Part shown: positions 35,260 to 48,881 of the stretch, in pieces
How positions within the stretch are numbered: the first letter of the stretch is position 1
Layout: every line of letters begins with the position of its first letter
Translations under genes and position numbers: made by a program
NCBI RefSeq assembly: GCF_037975245.1
Contig: NC_092582.1
Span: forward strand, 21,290,577-21,354,576
Direction: 5' to 3'
DNA: 64,000 nt
Source of the DNA: Apostichopus japonicus
Lineage: Eukaryota > Echinodermata > Holothuroidea > Aspidochirotida > Stichopodidae
Notes under the pieces: generated by a model
The model's database searches: none
Seen by the model: only the letters and a program-made list of their open reading frames with translations
What the model was told of the DNA's origin: nothing

Positions 35260-37930
35260 CTGCACAGTTTACTTAAAATGTTCTCATTTATTGTCAAATG
35301 TGGCAAGGAATAACTAAGCCTTCTGGTTTGAACATTGGTTTGCTTCACAACAACATTTTAGGCCATTAAATTGCTCAAGTGTAAACAGCTGTCATACAGG
35401 GAATGACTCGCTTGTCATAATTGCCATAGTTTGTATTTTACCATCAGTAATTTAGAATTGTGCTGGGTAAGGTTTGAATTCCATAACTACTCAAGTGGCA
35501 TTTTCCAATATAGGTATGGGTGCATGGTGGAACTACTTTTGGATAAGCAGCCAACTTGTGGCATAGTCTTCTTTTTTTTTCATTTTTTTTTTCTTTTTGG
35601 GGAAATGCATTAAAGCTGATTCATCTTTGCCATCATTGTTTACATACATCATGGATTGTAAGCATATTCCTTGGCAGTTCCATTACAATATTATCTTTAC
35701 ATAATAAGCTTTGGCAAGAAAGTGTAGTTATATTAGTTTCTACCACAAGATGATATTGATGGACATATGCCTTATTAAAGAATTCTAATAAATATATTAA
35801 ATACAAAGGTGCAACACCAGTCTTTTTGCCCTATAGTTTTTTTCTTGACTGTGTGAAAGTATTTTATATATTGAGCTTGATTTCCAGTATTCAAACCCTA
35901 AAACCCCTTTATGCTGTTCTTGGAGCAGAGCTTGAAGTATATTGGAGAATCTCAGTGACATTGTACTACTTAAGTTGGATATGGTGCAAGGACTTAGGCT
36001 ATGAATTGAATTGAGGCTACATGGAAAGAGAAGGAAGCAATGTCTACAATGGTTCTGAATATGCCCCGTGGTACCTCAAACCAAAGATGCAGCTTTAATG
36101 GTGGGAGAGCTTTAATGGTGGGAGAACTGGTGGGAGAGCTATTATTAATGCTACTATGCTGAATTGAGGATAGTGGATGAGGTGAAATACATAGAATAGG
36201 AATAAATTGAAACACTGGTGTAGGAGTTTCAGTAATGTCATTTTCTGTATTACAATTAAATAATGACAAGAAGGTTCATTATCTTTACAACTCAGCTCAC
36301 ACAATTACCATTTATCCTCCTTAAAACAAAGCAGTCAAAAAGTCTCATGACTTAAACTAATGAAACATTGACCTATGCTCAAGTAGATGTTTATTTTGCT
36401 TTGAAGTACAAATCTGCTTTATAAATTATCTGTTGTAAAGTACAAATACTGTATAGTTGTAAGTAGGCAAGCTCACAACTAAAATATGAGAATACTCTAT
36501 CCTTACAGCAGGGAAAACCAGTTTTGTAAGGGGGGGGGGAAGAAACTATGTTATTGTAGTTTGTCCTGTTTCCAGTAAAGAAAGTTGTAGTTACTGGATG
36601 ATGCTAAAACTTTTTAAGTCTTTGTAAAAAAAAAAATAATAATAATTTTATTTAATCTCACTTGCGACTCAAAGGTCATTTGCACCACTTCTTCATTAAG
36701 GTAAATAATCCTGGCAACAATTTGTTAATGAAAAATCTTGGAGTAACTTACTCCATAATGTGTCCAAGTATGAGATCTTTGTTCGAGTTTTAAGTTTACT
36801 AAAAAAAAAACCTTTAAAACCTGATCTGTTACTCAAATGATTGATGTAACAATTTATAAGTAATTTCTATACTAGTTTCCTATCCCATCTTTTTTAGCTG
36901 TCATTTATGAACTGATTATTACCAGAAATTGGAGGAGAGAATATCAATTTGCATCTCTTTATTAATGATTAGGAGTATTGTAGAGCATTACACACCTAGT
37001 GTAGGCTTACTACTCTACCACAATAATTCCCCTAAGGCCAAGATCCAATCAATTATCTCACTTCAGAGCTAGGACCATCAATTCATCAGTGTTGCTTCAT
37101 CACTTGATGGGAGGCCCTCACTTAACAGTTGCCTCTGGACATTGTGCAACAGATGATCCTCAAATCTATGGATTAGGATCTTTTAGTTTGGTTCAAGGAC
37201 AAACCATAAAATCCAGAGCCTAATATCTTAATTCCTTGTCATCTGTAAGAATATTTATTGCAACACTGCAGACATAATTCAAAGTGTTGTCCACTGCTGA
37301 ACTCACATGATCAGTGAGCTACTTGCTACTAGGTCGACCTGTTTATGTTTCATACTATTTATTGACCTAACTTAAGAGAATCCACATACCACGTATGAAG
37401 TTCATCCAAAATTTACTTTTGGAATGTTTTTTCCCCTCTGCTTTCAGACTTAGAAATCAGGGTGCATCCACATAGAAAGTATTAAGATCAACCATCATTT
37501 TGATGATAACATTAACATATAATAACAACATAACAAGCCAAGGCTAACACACACACCATCACCTCTGCGCCGTTCTTTAAAATTGCCTCAGCTATGAATA
37601 AGAAACAAGGTTGTTGTAAATGTCAAGCATTATTTCAGTGACATTATTCAGCATGAAACATGCCTTTGAAGCCCTTCTAGTTATATCATTTTATCAGCTC
37701 CAGTATATTCCTGGCAGTATATCACATGTCAGATCAGAACAGTTTATATGCAGCTAGATAGGACTTGCCAACACAGGAGAGTATTTCAGCCAACCTTTTA
37801 TATCATGAACTAAACAGTGATCATCGTTACCAATGATGAAAACATGCAGCAGCAGCAGCATCTCTACACAGAGTGCAAAAGAAGAGTTTTTTTGATGAAC
37901 TAAAGATCGGTAACCATGATGGTCTATCAT
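35260..37930. other. Intergenic between SURF6 and PPP6C
   Basis: I see no exon or complete mobile element. Features are limited to T-rich tracts near 35570, a short GGTGGGAGAGCT repeat near 36100-36140, a G run near 36530 and an (AAT)n near 36634. Confidence 0.4.
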
Positions 37931-37936
37931 ATCCTG

Positions 37937-37942
37937 TTTATT
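37937..37942 (-). other. Possible polyadenylation signal of PPP6C
   Basis: AATAAA on the minus strand about 400 bases past the PPP6C stop codon. Confidence 0.35.
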
Positions 37943-38344
37943 CTACAAACATCAAAAAAAGCTTCATATCATTTTCATATGGAATATCAAGTTTTTGAAA
38001 CATGCCATAAGAAATCAAACAATAATTCAGACATAAACAACAGATTAAAAAACATTTGTTTTGAAGAGTTCTTCTAGCTATTGCATATGTATAGAAATTA
38101 ATTGAGTAGCCACAACTAAGAAATGAAGGTACCAGGGATGTATACCACTAACAAGGTAATCAAACAATGGTATGTTGCTGTGAAATCTGTTTAACTCCTC
38201 CCAATATACATATGACCTGCATTCGTAATGGAAGATCCTTTTTATAATACCTAACCTGATGATACAGTCATGTGACAAATTCAAGAGACGAAACATGAGC
38301 CACAGTGCACCAAGTTTTCAATTACATTACAGTTCACAAAATGT

Positions 38345-41300
38345 TCAAAGGAAGTATGGCGTGGTTGTTCTAGATGGTATGACTCGCTCAGCATCTGGTA
38401 CCGCTCGAAACAATTTTGGCTCCCTGTTTTCAGCGTCTGTGAAGGCTAAGATGGAAGCTATATTACCACACCGATAACAGTAATTTGGTGCCGACCACAC
38501 CGTCACAAGTTTATCGTCAAACATGTATTTATAGCCCTCTTGAACCAATTGATGAGCCCGGCATATCAGGGAAATGTTGTTGCTGTTCACAAACTGTAGA
38601 ACAAGAAAGGAAAACCAGATGACAAACATGTACACACAAGAGCGTAGGAACCGGGGGGGGGCTGGGGGGGCGCCAGCCCCCCAGTGAAAAATATGGGGGG
38701 CGGAAGTATCGTTCCGCCCCCCCGCTCCGCAAGTCAGAAAACCCCTTTTTCATTTCCAAATGAGAAAAAAATCTCATTTGAAGCACCAAATTACATCTAA
38801 GGCCAGGTGAAAATGCAAAATTCTTTACAAAATGGAGTGGGTGTTGAAGTGTGCTATATTGCACCAAATTGCATCTGAGGCCACCTGGAAATGCAAAAAA
38901 ATTCCAAAGGGGAGGGGGACACCCCCTCCCCTTAGACCCCTCCCCCAGGCTGGTCATCAGTCTTCAGCCCCCCCCACTCAAAAGTACCTTCCTACACCAC
39001 TGTGTAAACATCAATTTTGCCTGATATAAGATACCAGGGACCAAACTTGTAGCACTCTGAATATAATATCCTGGTTATAAGTACAAGTAGAAAGCCACAG
39101 GTGTGAATATAAGTTAGCCCACATTTGCTGAACATATATCTTACCTGCATAAGGCATGTTGTACTGATTAATTGGGTAACCACATTCAAAGGAATAAAAG
39201 GTCTTTTTCCTGCAAGTTTAGTATTATAGTGGCTAAATATTTCATTTGACCTACATCATATTACTTACATTCTGTATTGTATTACCAACACACAACTGGA
39301 AAGCTTGTTGGGTATGGGGAAAGGGGGAGGGTGAGATTTGGCACCAGACAATTCCATCCTGCACAACAGTCTTACTGTTCAAGAATTTCCACTCATTAAA
39401 TCAGGACATACTGTATATACCATTTCACAATCACAATCACAACTACATTCAACTACCAGGGTCAAACCAGACGGTGGTGAACAAATCTGCAACATGTCAA
39501 GTTCTTTAAAATTTTAACTTTAACTTTTGCAGGCTCATCACCTACATTTGGATCACCCAGTTAGCGCATGACTCAATGAGTCAGCCCCTCACATGAAAAC
39601 AGTGTTGTTTTAGAACAGTTGTTTCTACGTTTGATTTACAAATTTTTGATTCATCCAAGGTTCCATGCTTGAGATATCATGTTTACAAGCTTCCATATTT
39701 CAATCTCATCTAGAAACAATAATCTTCTTGAACCTAACATGGGATACCTACATACAATGTTTGAGATCCATCCAATCTTCCCTTTTGAGATATAGAGTTT
39801 ACCAGCCAGGTGACACACACTCATATAACCACACACTCATATAACCACACACTCACATAACCATGCACTCACATAACCACACACTCACATAACCAAACAT
39901 ACATACACCATCACAAGATGAAACCAAACAAAGTCCACTGAACAATGTTAACATGTGCAACATGAATACAAAACATCCTCCTCTTCTCAACACCTAGAAT
40001 CAAGGAAATCAAATTGGTAACTACGTTAGGATATTACCTCATTTGTAACTTTTGAACCAAACAGCCAGCCAGCTCCTCTTGGACTGATGGCCCATGTATC
40101 CACAGTATCAGGATCAGACCAAACTAGATGTAATATCAGGTCAAGGGAAATGCAAAACAATGAATATTTTCAAATGAAAGTAATAAAGTAAGATATTAAG
40201 TGTTACTGTGCTATAATCATTAGTTGTATGTACTGCAATTTCAGGATAACATTTCCAATAACAATGTTGTTGTGAAGTATACATGCATATTCAACAGCTG
40301 TACATGCCATCAGCATTCAGCAAATGACACCGTATTCATGCATGGAAGCAAATTATTGTGCATAGATCGTCCATTTAGTGTCTGTAGTTAGATCTGTAGT
40401 TATCTCCCTATCATCAGCCCAAATATATGATGTGCAATGATTAAAAACCCATACCATGCTGCATAGCTTATAGTGGTCATGTTGACTCAGTATATCCATT
40501 ACCACAAACACTTGTTAGATTAGCAAGTTTGGGGCCTAATCAAGAACACACACCTGGGCACAGCATGCAAATAGTATATAGAGTTGAAATAGGATATTAA
40601 AATTCATTCAAATTACTAATCCCCTTGCACACATTGTGCAGGTAATATGTTGAACCAAACATGTTCCATGGCATTGAAAAAAAGTCTATCAAGAAATATG
40701 TAAAGAATGAAACAGCATTTTCCTGATGTGTTCATCCTTGTGTAGTCCCATGGTTACAATAGAGCTCTGTAAAATAAAACACTTCCCTTTCTGTCCCTTC
40801 ATGGTGCTATAATGTGCTAGCTGATGCTTGTAGCAATGACATTTCCCTGGAAAAATGACTCTGTCATCTACTGCTTGGCTGCAGGGTTCATTCATGAACT
40901 CTAGATTAAACATTCTTTGTTTTTTAACTTTCCTTTTGTTTTCATGAAGGGTTGTTGACTTGTCACTAGTGAGAAAGGTCACTAGTGACGGTGTTTACAA
41001 GCCAAGGGGTCACATACACACATACATATGCACCAGCACGCACACAGGCCATCACCCATTACAGAGATTCATTTTGCTTTTGGCATCAAATCAAAAAGTA
41101 AGGAAAAGGATATCACAAAATGCTCCTTTGTGAGGAATCTCCTGAGCTCTCTCAATCATCCTTATCTGGTCAATGGTTTTCACATCTGGTGACAAACCTC
41201 CATGGACACATAGAATCTTCTCATCAATTATCTGAAAAAAATGGACAGAATTCATTTCACAGAAAGACGTTTTTAGTAGCCAGCAAGAAGGTGATTTCCA

Positions 41301-44300
41301 TCAAACATTCCATTGATCAATCCAGTGTTGGTCAATACATGGATTCATTTAAATTATGTAGTGAAAAGAAAATTGACTTGCTTGTCTCTCATGACCTACA
41401 ATAGTATGTTTGAACAGTAGTAACATATAAGGACTTGAAAGGATAAAACAAAATCAGAAATCTGTGTCCAACACTCATCCTCTGCCATGTCATGCCCCCA
41501 CCCCCCCCCCTTCACCCACACCCCTCTAATTCCCAGCTTCTAATTCCCAAAGCTTAATGATTTTTGACAAATGTCTTTCCACCTTTCCTCTCCTTAGTTT
41601 GAGAGGTGCAAAGAGAGGGCTATAACTAAAGACACTAGAATTTACAGTCATCGCTGCTTCACTTGCCCGTTTGGCAGTATTTGATATGAAAGACATCAAG
41701 ACAATGCCAATTTAAAAACTGAAGAGCTGTAATGAAAATAATCCAATTTGGACTTTCAAGTTGGCAAATGGAAAACATATTATAACATAGTAGTATGAAG
41801 TATAAACATATAACATAGTAGTATGCAGTAAACATATAACATAGTAGTATGCAGTATAAACATATAACATAGTAGTATGCAGTAAACATATAACATAGTA
41901 GTATGCAGTAAACATATAACATCATAGTACGCAGTATAAACATTTAGTTCCAATTCTACTTCTTTCTTTGACTTCACTGTCATTCAGTTTATTTCATTCT
42001 TTGTTCCTTTATCACTAGATTTCTTTCTTCTTTTGGTAACTGAAAAAGTTAACGATGGTATCAGAAGTACAGAACCACTACCTTGGGAATCTTAGACTTG
42101 CACCACAAAATTCACTTCACCAAACAAGGTCAAAAGGCATCAATCTTGTAAAAAAAAAAATGGAATATGAAACAATTCCACAGTAGATATACTTACAGCA
42201 GCAACGGTCAGAAGATCAAAGACTTTTGTGCAGTAGCGCCAAGCATTGGCATTTCCATACTTTGTTTGACACTCATCTGCAAAAAAGGAACCAAAAAATA
42301 AAAACTACTTTGGAAGTCACTTCATGAAATGGAAACTTGTGTAGACATATACATCAAACCATAAACCTCCAAGATAATGATAACATTTCAAGCTTAGAAG
42401 CAGCTTTTGAGTTTGGTCAGCTCAAATTCTAAGGAAATTTGACCCAAAAGTGCCCCCATATGAACTTACCATTTGAACATTGTCATAAGATTCTGATTTC
42501 ATCCTTCCCCCTATACCCCCTCCCCCCCCACCCACCCCACATTTTCCCATTTGATTACAAATGTAACACTTCTGAGCAATGTTGAAACTCTGGAACAACA
42601 TGTCTGTCTCCACTGTATATCTTTAGCCCTAGTCACAACATAGTGACACAACTTTTAATTTTGAGAAAGTTATGTAATGTTGCACTTATACCAAACAACC
42701 ACAGTACTAACTGCCTATACATATACCACAGAGTGAAGTTTGACTTAAATGTATTCAATTCATACGGTCAATTTAAAAACTTCTATATTCATGTTATTGA
42801 CAAAACATAAAGAGAAACTGCAATATTTTCAAAAGGTTGCAAGAATTATCCCAAACAAGGTGTCTGCCTTGATTGCAGAAACATATAAAGCTGAACAAGA
42901 ACACCAACAATGATCTGTGGCATTAGAAAACTGTAACCAAAACTTTAAGTCAGGTGCACAGGTGACCAAAGTCCAACATCCAAGATGCCATGACCCTCAA
43001 CACAGAGATACTTATATGCTCAAGAAACAATATACTCAGCAAAGCTAACAAATGACCTCAAATACCCCCTGCCCTTCAATTCATAGAAACCCTAGAGCAA
43101 CCAACCCCTACAATAATTAGTACTAACTTTGCATAGAAGCTATTAGTGACTAAAAGACCACCCCCGGGAAATAACTCAATGAAGTAAACTTTCAGAATGA
43201 TCACTAAAAAAATAATCATGGAGAACTTTGGTGATATGCATGGATTCATTTTTGTGGAAGAAAAACAATGAACACAAACAACCACAACCTTTGACCTCAA
43301 CTTCCTGAACACCCTGAAATACAAACTTAACAGAGATTATGTTAAGCAAGTTTGGTGTGTAGTTAATTCATTACTGGTGACAAGAAAAGCATTATGAGCA
43401 TATTTAAATAGTTGCTAAGAGTGAGCGACCCAGGAAAGATTCACCTCAAACTCCTTAAAACCCTTCATAAACGAGCCACAACTCAACAATAATTACATTA
43501 AAAGTACTGCTCAGTCATTTTCACTGCATGCTCACCATAAAATCCATACACTTGAGTAATCTGTCGACTTTCATGGTTGCCTCTCAGAAGGGTAATGCGG
43601 TCGGGCCACTTTGCTTTTAATGTTAATAACCTTGTGAAAGTTTCTAGGCTGAAGTATCCTCTATCCACAAAGTCACCCTATAAAGAAATCAATAACATGT
43701 GATCAACAGTCATCTTTTACATGGATGGTCTTTGTTATAGGATCACAATCAAGTAATTAAGAGATGAAGCGGTTGTTCATTTTGCATTAGAAGAGAACCC
43801 CTACAGGACCTGAAGCTATGAGGATTAGCAGTTGGATTAGTGTATGATACATGATTACCTTACAGTGGTGCAAAGGTTGACTGTGGAACTCCAGCAATAC
43901 CTTTGTGCAATTTTCATAGAATACAGTTTTGTTCAGAATTTGGATAGATGTTTAGTACAGAAGTATACAACTTCAACCAGGGCTAAAGAACTGGTTGGGA
44001 GGTTTGTAAAATTTGTGCTCACATGTTTTAACAAAGTAATTTCACTTCATTTACTTGGCAACTTTCAGAGAAGCTGTCAATGTTGCCAAATAGTTGCAGC
44101 ACATTTTCTATTCTTGATAAGAATGGAAATTTGAATGTGGGATAACAAATTGCAAGTATAAATCAATATTAAACATGCATTAAAAACCAAATAGCAAGTG
44201 ACCCACATGCACACAGGCAGTAGGCATAGATGCACCCATCATTCTTACACAAACTATAATATAAAGGTCCTATCTGGAGTCCCAATAGTGCTATTCTCAT

Positions 44301-47219
44301 AGCCAACTCAAGAGTTGGGAGTTCAATGCTTCCAAAGAAAAGTAAAGACAAACTAACCATAAAAATGTAGCTGGTATCTGGGATTTGGCCTCCTCTCCTA
44401 AAAAGTTCCTCCAGATCATAAAACTATGGGAAAGAAGGGTAAAAGATAAACAATGAATATGAGGGAGTATTTTATGAAGCAATAATAGAGATCTCTGATT
44501 TGAATAGAAAAGTTTTCATGTTATGTTTAAACTGAAAGAAATTAAAAGGAAACACTTAAAGCTTTGCCAAACCATTTATTTAACATGTAATGGTTCAATC
44601 AAGTACTTCTTCAAAAATTACCGGGGCTTTGTCTCACAAAATAAAAATATATCAAAAGACAGTGAAACCAAAGCTGAAAATGGGAATGAGCACCACTTTT
44701 TGTGCTTGCCATGTAAGGTCTCACACTGGTCCAAAGTATTGTTAATGCATAACACTGATGTTACAACAAACGTTTCTTGTTTTGAGAAAGTATGCTCTTG
44801 TCAATTAGCATATGCAAGGCTTACACTTTCATAACAGACACTCACAGTAGACCTATTCTAAAGAGAAACACTAATCCCACCATATTGTGAGAGTCATCAA
44901 AGAGAATATTTCATGTAATACTGCTGACAAGTTCTTCAAGTGTAACCACTGTTGCCTTCAAGTGATCAGTAAGGTTCTTAAAATCCTTTCAACTTGCACA
45001 TCAAGTTCCTCCATATTTACTCTTTTAAGTGATCATGTTTACAAAGTTTTTGTACGTTTTGATTTCTGTTCAAATCAAATGACCTTTGAACTTTCCAAAT
45101 AATGAAAGCATCAAGAAATAAAAGGGGCATCTACATATCAAGTGCAAGATTCATCAAAACTAGATTGATTGAGTTGGCTTAATTAACGGTTTCCAAATTT
45201 TGACACCTGTTGACCTCAAGAAAAAGTGGATGAGCAATATGGTACATCTAGTGGAAACTTATAATGTAGGTCGATCAAAATTCAGGCAGGCCATTTTCTT
45301 GATCTGTTACCTGTCCATGAATGTCCCCACACACTGTGACTGGAGTTGAAACAGGCTGCACATTGGATTCCTCAAGTAGCAGATCACAGACATAATCACA
45401 AAGTCTCTATTGCATGGAAAGAAAACGAAAGAAATAATTCAGGGAATAATGTTATGCAGTATCACAGAAGATACAGTAATGGGGATATTGCCACATATAT
45501 AAATATTATCAGAAAGCCAGTTGGCTTTGTGATTCTTTGCCATATAATTTTCTCAGAATTCCACATAACTATCTGACATGTGACATGCAGGTTTGATAGG
45601 ACAGTCAAAAAGGGTTTGGATAATTTGTTTCCATTAAAATGGGTTCTGATGGGTTCACATGATCAATACGCACGGAACCAAACCATTGTTTTCCATAAAA
45701 TGCAAAATTTTGTGGCCTGGATCAGTACGATTGTGAGTAACTTTTTTGCTTTATCGGTGAAAATGTATTCAGCAATGACTACATATTAACTATTATTTCA
45801 TAATACCCTTTGCTTGTTAAAAAACAACAAATGCAATTTTTTCATCCCAATTCTGTTTTTTAATCATTTATGAAAAAGTTTTGTTTCCTTCAAGTGTGCA
45901 TTACTACAGCTATACAAGCCTAATAGTGAAATGCACCATTGCACAATCTAGAAATAAATAAATGTACAGCACAAGATGAATATTTTTAAAACATTACATA
46001 CTATGTAAGCGTAACCCATTCTAGGTTACAATTGTTAATATTAAAGTTTTAATGTTTTCACGGCAAGTTTCCAAATGAAAGCAAAATGTTTCTTAAATAA
46101 CCTACGTACATGAAAAATTAGTGTACAGGGAATAATTTATCAAAATGCTATAAATTAGGAGCAAATGTCTTTACAAGTGCAGCAATGCATGGCACTATTT
46201 GTACATAGGAACCTAACTATTATATAAGAGAAGGTTCATGGTCTTCAAACTGCTACACAAAATTTCAAAATTAAATTATTTCCTGCTTTATATATTTCAT
46301 GTTGCCTGGCGCATTTGGCAAGCATATTTGGCATGGCCAGCCATCGACTAAGGCTGCATAATGTATTACAACAGCATGGTGGGCTCAGAATTGAGGCACG
46401 ATATCGATATCTATCAAGGAAAAATCCAAATCACTCAACTGTATGCGTTTTTCATATGTGTACGTTATAGTTCCTCAGAAATGTAATGATCTCAAAATAT
46501 TGTTTGCTCTGTGCCTACACAATGCACAAGTGAGCAGAATTTGAACACAAACTCTCTGCTGTGTCAAGTTCTTTCATACCCAGTAACTGACACATTCGTC
46601 GATAAGCTAACTTAGGTATAGGCCTAGGCCTACATCCATTGACTCTAGATGCTGTTTGCTATGCTCTGAGCCTCTTAAGCTCAGTTCCCAGAGAGTAGTG
46701 GTACAATATTGAGGTGACTTTGGTTATTTTTAGGGAGTAAGATTCCACATGCCAAAAATTCATGCAAAACTGGGGGGGGGGGGGGGGGTGTTAAAAGCTT
46801 ACAAAACCCACAATTTGATCAGCACATAGGCTATACCTGAAATGGATTCAAACTCATGAAAAATGTAGTTCTGCTTCGCTGCAAAACGTTAGGTTGCCTG
46901 CTGTATCGTTGCTAGTAATATTTGAAGGTGCATCAACTTCGAAGGTGCGTCAATTATGAAGCCTTTACTATTCTAAAGTCTGTTGGTATTCCTACCTAGT
47001 GCCTAACGTTAAACCTGGGCCTAGGCTAGGTTAGGCTACTGATCTATTACATGTACTCGGTACTACTACGCTAGCTAGGCCTAACAGTAACAGCCCTATA
47101 TTGTGTCTAAATTCAGTGGGCTAAACGTATGAATTATGAACCTTCAAGTCATTTTCCGGTAAATACTTGCAATCCTTCGATATTTCGATCCACCTGTCTA
47201 TACAAGATGCTTCTGTCAT
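38345..47219 (-). CDS. PPP6C: Protein phosphatase 6 catalytic subunit, eight coding exons
   Basis: Ser/Thr phosphatase of the PPP family, catalytic subunit of PP6 (cell cycle, DNA damage and inflammatory signalling in known animals). Exons: 47219-47142, 45406-45311, 44423-44358, 43677-43536, 42276-42197, 41231-41114, 40129-40038, 38593-38345 (stop TGA); 306 codons, against 305 in human. The start gives [20 protein letters not shown], whose second half matches the PP6 N-terminus. Two-metal catalytic motifs are intact: GDIHGQ (53-58), GDFVDRG (81-87), LLRGNHES (110-117) and CVHGG (162-166). The C-terminus RTTTPYFL is the PP6 form, distinguishing it from PP4 and PP2A. Exon 1 ends in a weak donor (AAG|GTTCAT). 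The intron between exons 6 and 7 is AT-AC (see separate entry). Phases close throughout. Confidence 0.96.
38637..39002. mobile_element. hAT-like miniature element in a PPP6C intron (366 bp)
   Basis: Ends CAAGAGCGTAGGAACC and CCTTCCTACACCACTG are imperfect inverted repeats; flanks TGTACACA (38629-38636) and TGTAAACA (39003-39010) differ at one base, an aged 8-bp duplication. The interior holds a 15-base G/C-rich palindrome block and GGGAGGGGGACACCCCCTCC, also seen in family A elements. Confidence 0.72.
39813..39893. repeat. Short tandem repeat, ACACTCACATAACC type
   Basis: About five copies of an 18-19 bp unit of the form CACACACTCATATAACCA in the intron between PPP6C exons 7 and 8. Confidence 0.85.
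40130..41113 (-). other. AT-AC (U12-type) intron in PPP6C
   Basis: On the minus strand the intron starts ATATCCTTTTCC, an exact match to the U12 AT-AC donor consensus, and ends in AC at 40131-40130. A U12-like branch sequence TTCCCTTGACC lies upstream with its A 11 bases from the end, inside the normal 10-13 range. Splicing joins TTT TGT G to AT CTA GTT TGG, giving the conserved Phe-Cys-Asp-Leu-Val-Trp. Confidence 0.9.
41785..41942. repeat. Tandem repeat, 26-29 bp unit
   Basis: About six copies of AACATATAACATAGTAGTAT plus GCAGT and 1-3 extra bases. It produces overlapping minus-strand open frames (Tyr/Cys/Leu-rich) that are repeat artefacts. Lies in the intron between PPP6C exons 5 and 6. 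Confidence 0.88.
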
Positions 47220-48860
47220 TTCTGATGTAATGTTTTGACTTTGCTTTCGAGGTATTCGGGAAAAACCAGACTGTGAAATCCCCCACTGCTTTGCGTTCTA
47301 CAGTTAAGCGAACTTCAGGGTTATATGATAAGTGAATCATAACATTATTATATGGAGTGCCATTTGTGACATTTCAGAGTAATGTGCAAGGAAAGAGTTG
47401 TGATGACCTTTTGGAATCTGTCCCTTATTGAATTAATCAATTAGATGAACTTGAGATGACATTATACGTATCAATATCAAATCAAACACACCTTACACTA
47501 TGATGATGCAATTCTTTCATTCGTTATTTCATTTCTTCATGCATTTTTTCATTTATTCATACACTGAACTTTATTAGGTTTCTCTTGGAAAACAGGTAGG
47601 AGTGTTAGTTTTTTCTGCCAAGTGCGTTTGTATTCATGAAAGAAGGTTGGTATTGTTAAGTTTGCAACTCTAATCATGAAAATCATGTATGGTATAAAAC
47701 CCTGAAATTATTTGGAATACATGATATGCACATGACTTCAAATATGCCGTCTTCCATATGCCCAAAAAAGTGCTTAGTTTTTGGATTCACTCGATCACTT
47801 TTTTGGTGACTACTTAATTGATTTGAGTGAAAATGAGTACAATTTTATATTAGGTTTGGTTTTCTGTTTGTGAGCAGTGTCAAAATGTGCACATGGCTGT
47901 GCCACTAACCACAATGGCGGCTAGATGCCCATATATGGCTATGATGAATTTGGAAGTTTATTTTCAAGGTGGGAGATTAGGGTAATATCAAACAGTCCCT
48001 ATGAAGGGTCTTCTCAAGAACAGTTAGCCTACCAAATTTCAAATTTGTCCGATACCTGAATGGGGGAACAATTGACAGACAACTAAAATAGAGGGCGCCC
48101 TTTATTCGTTGCTCAGACTTTTTAAGGAAAATGTACCGAGCTATTTAAGGCCGTTACTGCTTGTATAAATCAATGTATGGCTGAAAGATACATACACACG
48201 TGAAATATGATATCATAGAACATTCAATGATGTTATGATGACTTCAGCAAGTACTGCTGTTGCATGGTTACCAAAAATGTTGTTGTTTTTGAGGATTGAA
48301 CAGAACGAATGCTGTGATATCTCTATTTCTACTCGGAGCTATGACCTTGAAACTTGATAGGAACGTGTAATTCTTGATTTGAGACCAGTCTCATTACTTT
48401 ACTTTTCCTTGGTTTTTGTGGTCTAAATAGATTTCTGGTGGTCAGTAATTGATGGTAATATGCTGTATAAATTATAGAGCATATTGTAATGTTAACTAAG
48501 CTAAGATTCCGGGGCGCCTACATATTCCCTACTGAGGACTGGCGGTGGTATGGAAACAAATGTGGTTTTGATCACAGTGTGTTACGAACGACGAGCCTTG
48601 AATCTCGCTAGTATTACATGCAAAGAATATAACACATAGAAAAACAAGTAAAGAAAAAACGCGAGATTCAGCAATCTATTACTATAATCAGCCACGAAAC
48701 AGACAATACATAGGGCCTCAATAACATATAGAAAACATATACTTAAACGCAAATGGTCACAAGCGAGGTCTCAATCGAAGTAGAGTCCTATAACGATACG
48801 TACAATAGTGTATAAAAGACGAATACAAAACAGATAAAAAAAAATACGACCACAATGGTC
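47220..48860. other. PPP6C upstream region and intergenic DNA
   Basis: The first few hundred bases should hold the minus-strand PPP6C promoter and 5' UTR. I see no TATA box, no exon of another gene and no bounded element. A stretch near 47940-48130 (CAGTTAGCCTACCAAATTTC) has the look of a dispersed repeat, but has no second copy here. Confidence 0.4.
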
Positions 48861-48881
48861 GGAGCCAGGGCTACTACCAAA

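Noticed and set aside
40124-41117. Plain GT-AG intron in PPP6C
   Set aside because: In frame, but it deletes Cys-Asp-Leu and changes Val to Phe in a highly conserved stretch; the AT-AC reading keeps all residues. Kept as a possible isoform in the findings.
41659-41983. Tyr/Cys-rich minus-strand ORFs
   Set aside because: Produced by the 26-29 bp tandem repeat in a PPP6C intron.
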